The position numbers and the translations under genes are program-made. Source: Bacillota bacterium (GTDB lineage Bacteria; Bacillota; Clostridia; Oscillospirales; Acutalibacteraceae). From it: a stretch of 11,806 nucleotides of DNA. Under the pieces are notes generated by a model that had not been told where the DNA came from, ran no database searches, and worked only from the letters and a program-made list of their open reading frames with translations. Each line of letters starts with the position of its first letter. Positions within the stretch are counted from its first letter, which is position 1. The stretch spans positions 1-11,806 of the forward strand of contig JAEWRF010000082.1 in assembly GCA_023460155.1 (NCBI GenBank), in the 5' to 3' direction. Of the stretch, positions 6,568 to 11,806 are shown piece after piece.

Positions 6568-7827
6568 TTAGGCGCCGGTGGTCACGAAACCGATGGTCTT
6601 GCCACCCGCCGCGGCAACGCGCCGGAAGGATTCGCCGAGACGCTCAAACGGGGTCGAGCCGTACCGGACGGACAGAATGACCGCCTCGGAAAGCGCCGCA
6701 ATGTTTTCGGCGTCCGGATAGCGCTCGTCCGACGGTGCGCAGAGCACCACGTAATCCGCAAGACCCGCAAGCTCTTTTACCAGAGCGGCGGATGCTTCGC
6801 CCGCCAGCAGGTCGGCCGGGTCGCCCCCGAGATTCGATGAGCCGGCAAGGAACGCAAGACCGCTCTGCGAAGGAACGGACACAAGCGCCTCCGCCGCGGT
6901 GCAGGCACCGGAAAGAACGTCGGCCGCGGTTTTCTGCGGCTTGACCTCCAGGCGCTGAGTCAGCGACGGGGTGCGGAAATTTTCTTCGGCGAGAATCACC
7001 TTTTTACCGGCCTGCGCCAGAGAGGCTGCAAGCCCGGCCGCGACGACGTCGGCGCCATTGTTCTCACACACGTCGGCAATCAGGAAGATTTTTGCGCCGC
7101 CGGACTGGTGAAGCGCCGCCGCGCGCAGTTTGCGGCAGGCGTCCTCCGCTTCCTTCTGAGACTCCGGAACCTCCGCGAGAAGCGTTGTTTTAAAGGCTTC
7201 CTCCGCATAGCGGCTGTTGCGGATCGTCTTGTCGCTGAGGACAATGAAAATCCCGATGCAAAGATACACGATGAAGCCTACAACGAGACCGATCAAGCCC
7301 GCTTTCACCATGGCGGACTTCGTCGACTGTGCCTTCGCGGGCGCAGCCTTGTCGGTGATGGTTGCAACCAGCTGCGGATTTGGGAATTCCTTTATGAGGT
7401 CTTCCGTGAGCACCTGCGCCGCCGTATCCGCCAGGAGCGCCGCTTTGGAAGCATCCGTGGTGTTGACCGTCAGCTTCACAACCGGCGCGGAGTTCAGCTG
7501 CTCCGCCGTTATTTTCAGAATGTCGCTCTTGGGAACTCCCGCCCGCTCGGCAGTCTGAGCCGCAATCTCATTGCCCGAGGCCAGCGCCACCGAGCTCTGC
7601 ACGCGGCTGTAAAGTATATTGGTGTACTGGAGGCGGTAGTCGCTGTCCGAATTTTCCGGCACGCCGCAGGTCACCGTATAGGTGGTGGTCGCCGAATACG
7701 TCGGGTGGACGAATTTCAGCGGCATCAGTCCGAACACAAGCCCAAAGGCCAGAACAACCAGCGCGAATTTTATGCGGGTCTTTCTAAAGAAGTGCGTGAT
7801 TTCCGAAAAACTTATAAACAGTTCCAT
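6568..7827 (-). CDS. Wzz-like polysaccharide co-polymerase fused to a degenerate tyrosine-kinase (BY-kinase) domain
   Basis: This 419-residue protein should govern chain length of the polysaccharide. It has the Wzz plan: membrane segment 1 (about 21-38), then PTYSATTTYTV and an extracellular helical domain rich in A, S and T, then membrane segment 2 (about 176-197) after a short proline-containing stretch. A cytoplasmic domain laid out like a bacterial tyrosine kinase or CpsD/Etk ATPase follows. The nucleotide-binding residues are gone. At the P-loop (251-262) the usual GKS/T is G258-A259-D260. At Walker A' (277-287) the two aspartates of DAD are E281 and N283. At Walker B the final aspartate is C363. 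There is no tyrosine cluster at the C-terminus. It is therefore likely to be a non-catalytic pseudokinase. The ATG at 7827 has AGGAGG 6 bases upstream (7834-7839), overlapping the stop of the previous glycosyltransferase, only 3 bases away. Confidence 0.87.
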   Translation of the reverse strand: MELFISFSEITHFFRKTRIKFALVVLAFGLVFGLMPLKFVHPTYSATTTYTVTCGVPENSDSDYRLQYTNILYSRVQSSVALASGNEIAAQTAERAGVPKSDILKITAEQLNSAPVVKLTVNTTDASKAALLADTAAQVLTEDLIKEFPNPQLVATITDKAAPAKAQSTKSAMVKAGLIGLVVGFIVYLCIGIFIVLSDKTIRNSRYAEEAFKTTLLAEVPESQKEAEDACRKLRAAALHQSGGAKIFLIADVCENNGADVVAAGLAASLAQAGKKVILAEENFRTPSLTQRLEVKPQKTAADVLSGACTAAEALVSVPSQSGLAFLAGSSNLGGDPADLLAGEASAALVKELAGLADYVVLCAPSDERYPDAENIAALSEAVILSVRYGSTPFERLGESFRRVAAAGGKTIGFVTTGA

Positions 7828-7830
7828 CGG

Positions 7831-9033
7831 TTACCTCCTGAATTTTCTATCTATTTCTGATTCCGGCAGCTTCACGCCGGCAAAATCGAGCACCTTTTTC
7901 AGTATGGACACCCAGTCGTAGTGGGTCCGGGCAAATTCGCGCTCCGCTTCGGAGACGGCGGGGTTCTCCCGGCACCGACCGGTGAACTCCACCACCCGCT
8001 CCATATCCACGGGCGAGGAATCGTTGGGCAGCTTTATGGCAAACGGGGCGTTTGCGTCGAGGTCATCGTCTTCATAAGCGTACAGAAACGGGATACCCGC
8101 CGCGCAGTATTCCCGCGCTTTCAGGGAAGAACAGCGGATCAGCCCCCTGCGGTAGCACCCGAGGGAAGAAACCCCCAAGTCGGCCCGTCCGTAATATTCG
8201 GCGAGCGCTTTGCCCGTCCGGAAGCCGGGACATTCGACGCTGTCCTCCAGTCCGAACTGCGACACCTGACGGTGAAACTCCGGCATCTCCTTTGCGTCCC
8301 CGCCAACAAGGAGAAAGCGAAGTTTTGGCCCTTCCGGGTGCCGTTTCCGGTACGCGGCCATTCCGGCGAGGACCCGGTCGTAGGCCTGCCACCAGAGCGT
8401 CCCGGCCACGCCGATCAGCACGATTTCCTCTTTGTTCTGCGGGTGCCGGATCTCATCGAATTCCGAAACCGCGACGCCGTTGGAAATATTCACGGCCGGA
8501 ATACCGAAAAAGCGTTCGGCGCGGTCGCCGATCAGCACGGCGGCGTCCGCCGCTCCCCGCAGGGACAGCCCGGAGAACCGGTCCTCCGCCGCGGTGCCGA
8601 GAATTTTCGCCAGCGTAATCGCCTGGCGGGTCATCGGGCGGACCCCCCGGACATTCCGGATGTAATCCTTAAAATACGGATAATTCGGGATCTCCAGAAT
8701 CACTTTCTGCGCGCCGCCCGCCTTCGCGGCCCGGCAAAGCGCGGTAGCGTCGAAACTCATGCGGTCCAGCCGGAAATACAGAACATCGCAAGGATGCTGT
8801 TTCAGATATTCCCCCGCCGCCTGCGCAAAGCGGTGCATCCGGCCCGACCCCTCCGGAACCGATACGGTCTCCGTGCGGTTTCCCGTCCGAAAGCGGTATT
8901 CGGCTCCGCTCCAGAGGGAATAGGTCACTTCAAAGCCAAGACGCTCAAAGGCTTCGGCCTGCCACGCGATTTTCCGGGTAACTCCGGAATAGAGCGGGGC
9001 GTCCTCCTGAAACGTCAGATACAGCAGTTTCAT
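7831..9033 (-). CDS. GT4-like glycosyltransferase lacking the classic EX7E pair
   Basis: This 400-residue protein has a GT-B fold of the GT4 type: MKLLYLTFQE with a glycine-containing loop (SGV, 16-18), a middle section with EIPNYPY (114-120) and NISNGVAV (182-189), then GVAGTLWW (208-215), FLLVGGDA (240-247) and PGFRTG (269-274). Where most GT4 enzymes have EX7E it has SSLKAREYCAAGIPF (302-316), with K305, R307 and E308. This looks like a known sub-type ('LKxREY') rather than decay, because the surroundings are intact. The start is the ATG at 9033, because its ATGA overlaps the stop of the preceding gene and AGGGAG (9042-9047) lies 8 bases upstream; the 27 residues of the longer frame to 9114 are antiparallel in no way to the family and lie inside the neighbour. 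It is coupled to the genes on both sides and should add one sugar of the repeat unit. Confidence 0.9.
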   Translation of the reverse strand: MKLLYLTFQEDAPLYSGVTRKIAWQAEAFERLGFEVTYSLWSGAEYRFRTGNRTETVSVPEGSGRMHRFAQAAGEYLKQHPCDVLYFRLDRMSFDATALCRAAKAGGAQKVILEIPNYPYFKDYIRNVRGVRPMTRQAITLAKILGTAAEDRFSGLSLRGAADAAVLIGDRAERFFGIPAVNISNGVAVSEFDEIRHPQNKEEIVLIGVAGTLWWQAYDRVLAGMAAYRKRHPEGPKLRFLLVGGDAKEMPEFHRQVSQFGLEDSVECPGFRTGKALAEYYGRADLGVSSLGCYRRGLIRCSSLKAREYCAAGIPFLYAYEDDDLDANAPFAIKLPNDSSPVDMERVVEFTGRCRENPAVSEAEREFARTHYDWVSILKKVLDFAGVKLPESEIDRKFRR

Positions 9034-10247
9034 AGGCAAAGCTCCCTGTAAAAATTCCCGTAGTTGCGGTCGGCGCTGAACTTTTCGCTCCAGACGGAGC
9101 GGGAGGCCGCGCACATCCCCGCATATTCCTCCGGGCTCCTGTCCCGCAGAGCGCGCAGCTTTGCAAGCAGTTCCGGCGGAGAGAAATCCGCCGGAAGCAG
9201 CAGGCCGTTTTTGCCGTCCTCCACGATCTCTGAAGTTCCGCCGACATCGGTGGCCACGACGGGCACTCCGAAGGAGCAGGCCTCCATTACTGAAACCGGG
9301 ATTCCCTCGCTGGAACTCACGTTGACAAACGCCGTAACTCCATGGGTTTTGTAGTAGTTCAAAACCGCCTCGTTCCCCATCTGCCCCGCGAACTCGGCTT
9401 GTACATTCGGCGGAAGTCCTTCGGCAAGCGATTTCAGTTCCGTTTCCAGCGGGCCGGAGCCGAGGTGCGTCCAGCGCACGGGGAAATCCGCCTGCCGGAG
9501 CGCTTCGATAATTAAGTGGAGCCGCTTAACCGGAACCATGTACGAGCAGGAAACGAGATGAAATTCTTCCCGGCTCCCCGGCGCTTCGCCCGCGTCCCGC
9601 GTGCCGAGATAGGAAACCCGGAGTTTCGATTTGAACTCCGGATATTCATCCGTGATCGTGCGCACTCCGTCCATTGAGCAGGGAAAAAGCCGGTCCACCG
9701 CATTCAAAAGGAAGAAGCGCATCGGCAGATACCCGTATTCCGACCGCTCGGCGTGGATATCAAAGCCGTGAGCGCGCGAAACGAGGCGTACGCGGACTCC
9801 CCGTTTCCGCAGATTGGCCGCGAGCAGAGCGCCCGCGGCGGCGGCATCGTAAAACCAGTAGCTGTAAATGGTAACGTCGTCCGCCCCCGAAAGCTCTTTG
9901 CTTTCCCGGAGGGCGTCGTAGATTTCCAGCGCATTCTTCATAAAGAACAGCATGTTTTTACCCCGCCCGGAGGAAAAACGGCCTGAACGGAGCAGGCGGC
10001 GGCATTCCTGCCGCACGCAGGGCAGCGAAAGGACGCGGAGGTACGCGGCTTTGCCGAGCGTTTTGCGGCGAAGCGGATAGCATTCCATTCCCGCCGGAAG
10101 CTCCCGCGTACGGACACCCTCCGGCTTCACGCAGCAGGGGCAGACCGCAACCCGATCAAATCCCGAGACGTGCGGAAGTTCGCCTGAAAGGAATTCCTCG
10201 CCTGTACTATACGGAAAGGAATGAGTCAGAAGAAGCAGAAGTTTCAC
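9030..10247 (-). CDS. GT4-family glycosyltransferase, paralogue of the one at 3935-5182 (GTG start)
   Basis: This GT-B enzyme of 405 residues carries the same ordered motifs as the plus-strand paralogue: TGEEF (15-19), IYSYWFYDAA (127-136), SRAHGFDIH (157-165), VPVKR (238-242), HLGSGP (261-266), the EX7E pair E314/E322 and VATDVGGT (331-338). Over the 30 residues around EX7E the two proteins agree at 25. The start is GTG at 10247, which overlaps the stop of the polymerase gene as GTGA, with GGAGGG (10254-10259) 6 bases upstream. No start with a better site is visible. Its tight place in the operon suggests it acts on the same glycan that the polymerase and Wzz-like protein process. Donor sugar and linkage are unknown. 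Confidence 0.93.
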   Translation of the reverse strand: MKLLLLLTHSFPYSTGEEFLSGELPHVSGFDRVAVCPCCVKPEGVRTRELPAGMECYPLRRKTLGKAAYLRVLSLPCVRQECRRLLRSGRFSSGRGKNMLFFMKNALEIYDALRESKELSGADDVTIYSYWFYDAAAAGALLAANLRKRGVRVRLVSRAHGFDIHAERSEYGYLPMRFFLLNAVDRLFPCSMDGVRTITDEYPEFKSKLRVSYLGTRDAGEAPGSREEFHLVSCSYMVPVKRLHLIIEALRQADFPVRWTHLGSGPLETELKSLAEGLPPNVQAEFAGQMGNEAVLNYYKTHGVTAFVNVSSSEGIPVSVMEACSFGVPVVATDVGGTSEIVEDGKNGLLLPADFSPPELLAKLRALRDRSPEEYAGMCAASRSVWSEKFSADRNYGNFYRELCL

Positions 10248-11797
10248 GTCTTCCCCTCCAGAAACGGTGGTTCCTTCTCAAAAATTCCACGGGAAGCGCG
10301 CGTATGCGCACTGGCCCACACAAGGAAAAGGGCGAGAAGGTAAACGCCGATATAAAAGCAGAGGTAAGTCAGGTTGAACACGTCGGTCACCCAGAGAAAC
10401 GCAAAACTCCGCGGGATGTAGACAAAGTCCTTGATGGCAATCAGGCAGCTCGCCAGCACCGGCCAGGAGCGTGTGAGCATCGTGGAGAAAAAGCGGAAAA
10501 TAAGCCCGACCAGCATGCTGACCACCGCGACGCCGGGCAGGCCGTACGCCACATAGGCCTCCGCCACAAAGGAGGTGCCGAAACCGCCGCCGGAAAGATA
10601 CCGGCCCGGGTCTACCATATAGGTAAGCACATGGGCATAGTTGTGGGTATACTGAACGAACGCAAGGTTCTGAACCTCCACGATGGGAGTGAAGCCGAAC
10701 AGCGCGCGGGTAATCTGATTGTTGTGAATAAACATTTCAAACGGGTAGAACAGGTACTGCCAGGAAATGTTGTGGTCGATAGAATCCCATTTGTTGACCG
10801 TCTGCACCACTACGCGGAAGCTTGCGCCCTGCGAGTAGAAGAAATTGCTGAAAAGGGTGAGGAAGTTCTTGTCAAACTTGAACCCGCCCGCGCGGACCTC
10901 GGCAAATACCTGCAGGAGGTACATGCCTACCACGGCGACCACCGCGCCGATTGCCACCGTACGCTTTTTCAGGATGCGCCTGTCATTTTTCAGAAGGGTA
11001 TCGCGCATCACAAAGTAAATCATAATCATGAGAGCTTCCGTTACGAACGTATTCCGACGTCCCGTGAAAAGCGAAGCCAGCATATAAACGGTATAAACGA
11101 CCATCGGCCATTTGAGCTGCTTTTTGTCGGGCAGAGTCGCAAGAAAGACGGCAAACGAGGGCACGAAGAACAGCGACATGCGGCTGATGACGGTCGGCAC
11201 GCTCGTTTCGGAAACAAGTGTGAACGATTTTAAGTAGCTCCCGGTGCGGAACACATTCAAAATGGATAAAAGGAGCACATAGAAAAAGGCGATGGAGCTT
11301 GCCAGCAGGACCACCGCGCTGATCTGGCGGATCACCGGCAGCAGCGGGCTCTGCGGATAAGCCGAGGAGCCCTTTTCGCGGAGCGCTTTCTCCCGGCGGG
11401 CAAAAAGGAGCCCGGAAAGCCGGTAAGCCGCGTAAACGAAAAGGAACGAAAGGTTTACTACCTGCAGCGCCACAAAGAGGTTTTCGTAATTCGGGGCCTC
11501 CAGATTATAGAGAAGCTGCGCCGGATCGGAAAAGAACGCGATATAAACACGCCCGAGCAGCAGAATATCAAACGTCCCCGCAAAAACCAGCATCGGGAAA
11601 TCGCGGCGCACGTGCTGGCCGAGATCCCAGAATACGGAAACGTTGAGCAGGAGGTTCGCGGCAAACAGCACATAGACCGCCGGCTCATAAAAAAAGCCGC
11701 CGAAAACCGTCAGAAGATTCGCCGTCAGAATCAGAAGCGAGGTTGTACCAAACAAAACCGTGTTTCTAAGACAGCGCGTCGTTTTCCATTTTGCCAT
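10244..11797 (-). CDS. wzy: Wzy-like oligosaccharide repeat-unit polymerase (O-antigen polymerase type)
   Basis: This polytopic membrane protein (517 residues from the ATG at 11797) would join lipid-linked repeat units on the outer face of the membrane. I count roughly 11-12 membrane segments (about 14-33, 37-56, 68-87, 106-131, 160-182, 204-221, 229-246, 248-265, 280-297, 418-438, 447-460, 472-494). A large loop at about 300-415 carries the functional signature SGGGFGTSFVAEAYVAYG (402-419), typical of the Wzy polymerase family, and FTGRRNT (244-250) is a second conserved loop. No catalytic test is possible from sequence alone. The start is not secure: the frame is open for the 9 bases left before the edge and no Shine-Dalgarno site can be seen in them, so the true start could lie outside. 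The C-terminus overlaps the next gene by four bases. Confidence 0.87.
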   Translation of the reverse strand: MAKWKTTRCLRNTVLFGTTSLLILTANLLTVFGGFFYEPAVYVLFAANLLLNVSVFWDLGQHVRRDFPMLVFAGTFDILLLGRVYIAFFSDPAQLLYNLEAPNYENLFVALQVVNLSFLFVYAAYRLSGLLFARREKALREKGSSAYPQSPLLPVIRQISAVVLLASSIAFFYVLLLSILNVFRTGSYLKSFTLVSETSVPTVISRMSLFFVPSFAVFLATLPDKKQLKWPMVVYTVYMLASLFTGRRNTFVTEALMIMIYFVMRDTLLKNDRRILKKRTVAIGAVVAVVGMYLLQVFAEVRAGGFKFDKNFLTLFSNFFYSQGASFRVVVQTVNKWDSIDHNISWQYLFYPFEMFIHNNQITRALFGFTPIVEVQNLAFVQYTHNYAHVLTYMVDPGRYLSGGGFGTSFVAEAYVAYGLPGVAVVSMLVGLIFRFFSTMLTRSWPVLASCLIAIKDFVYIPRSFAFLWVTDVFNLTYLCFYIGVYLLALFLVWASAHTRASRGIFEKEPPFLEGKT

Positions 11798-11806
11798 GCA
11801 TACGCC

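Noticed and set aside
7921..9051. Long plus-strand reading frame of about 376 codons
   Set aside because: It is antisense to a glycosyltransferase with clear motifs and tight operon overlaps; its composition (rich in R, P, G, H) is that of a shadow frame.
9034..9114. 27-codon N-terminal extension of the glycosyltransferase at 7831-9033
   Set aside because: It lies inside the preceding gene, whereas the ATG at 9033 has a Shine-Dalgarno site, an ATGA overlap and the conserved N-terminus MKLLYLTF.
10304..11233. Plus-strand reading frame of about 309 codons
   Set aside because: It is antisense to the Wzy-like membrane protein and is rich in H, K, R and E, as expected for the complement of hydrophobic codons.
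1..11806. CRISPR arrays, tRNA or rRNA genes, transposases, integrases and phage genes
   Set aside because: I looked for these and saw no regularly spaced repeats, no tRNA-like fold and no mobile-element protein in the window.

Overview
The window is a GC-rich stretch of a bacterial chromosome, most likely from a Clostridia (Firmicutes), possibly an Oscillospiraceae/Ruminococcaceae-type organism. This rests on the strong AGGAGG-type ribosome binding sites, TTG and GTG starts used next to good Shine-Dalgarno sites, a DUF421-DUF4363 gene pair, and the radical SAM family at the left edge. The taxon is an inference; there is no rRNA or other marker gene here.

Layout from left to right. (1) Bases 1-1376, plus strand: the 3' part of a radical SAM/SPASM-type protein, closed by a strong hairpin terminator. 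(2) 1429-3699, minus strand: a two-gene unit, a GT2 glycosyltransferase (TTG start) followed by a GT4 glycosyltransferase. (3) 3700-3934: a divergent control region with two good back-to-back sigma-A-type promoters, both with an extended -10. (4) 3935-5182, plus strand: a single GT4 glycosyltransferase. (5) 5183-5436: a convergent intergenic region with a bidirectional terminator and a highly structured repeat-like element whose ends echo the terminator. (6) 5437-11797, minus strand: six tightly packed genes read right to left. They are a Wzy-like polysaccharide polymerase, two GT4-fold glycosyltransferases, a Wzz-like chain-length protein fused to a degenerate tyrosine-kinase domain, and a DUF421-DUF4363 membrane pair.

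Taken together this is part of a cell-surface polysaccharide (exopolysaccharide or capsule) locus of the Wzx/Wzy type. Five glycosyltransferases would build a lipid-linked repeat unit at the inner face of the membrane, Wzy would polymerise it outside, and the Wzz-like protein would set chain length. The initiating sugar-phosphate transferase and the Wzx flippase are not in the window and probably lie beyond the right edge, since the polymerase gene starts only nine bases from it. The radical SAM gene looks like a neighbour unrelated to the polysaccharide genes.

The points most worth a second look are the Wzz-like protein, whose kinase half has lost every recognisable nucleotide-binding motif; the structured element at 5205-5434, in which one terminator arm can pair with two alternative partners; and the pair of paralogous GT4 genes placed in different transcription units.
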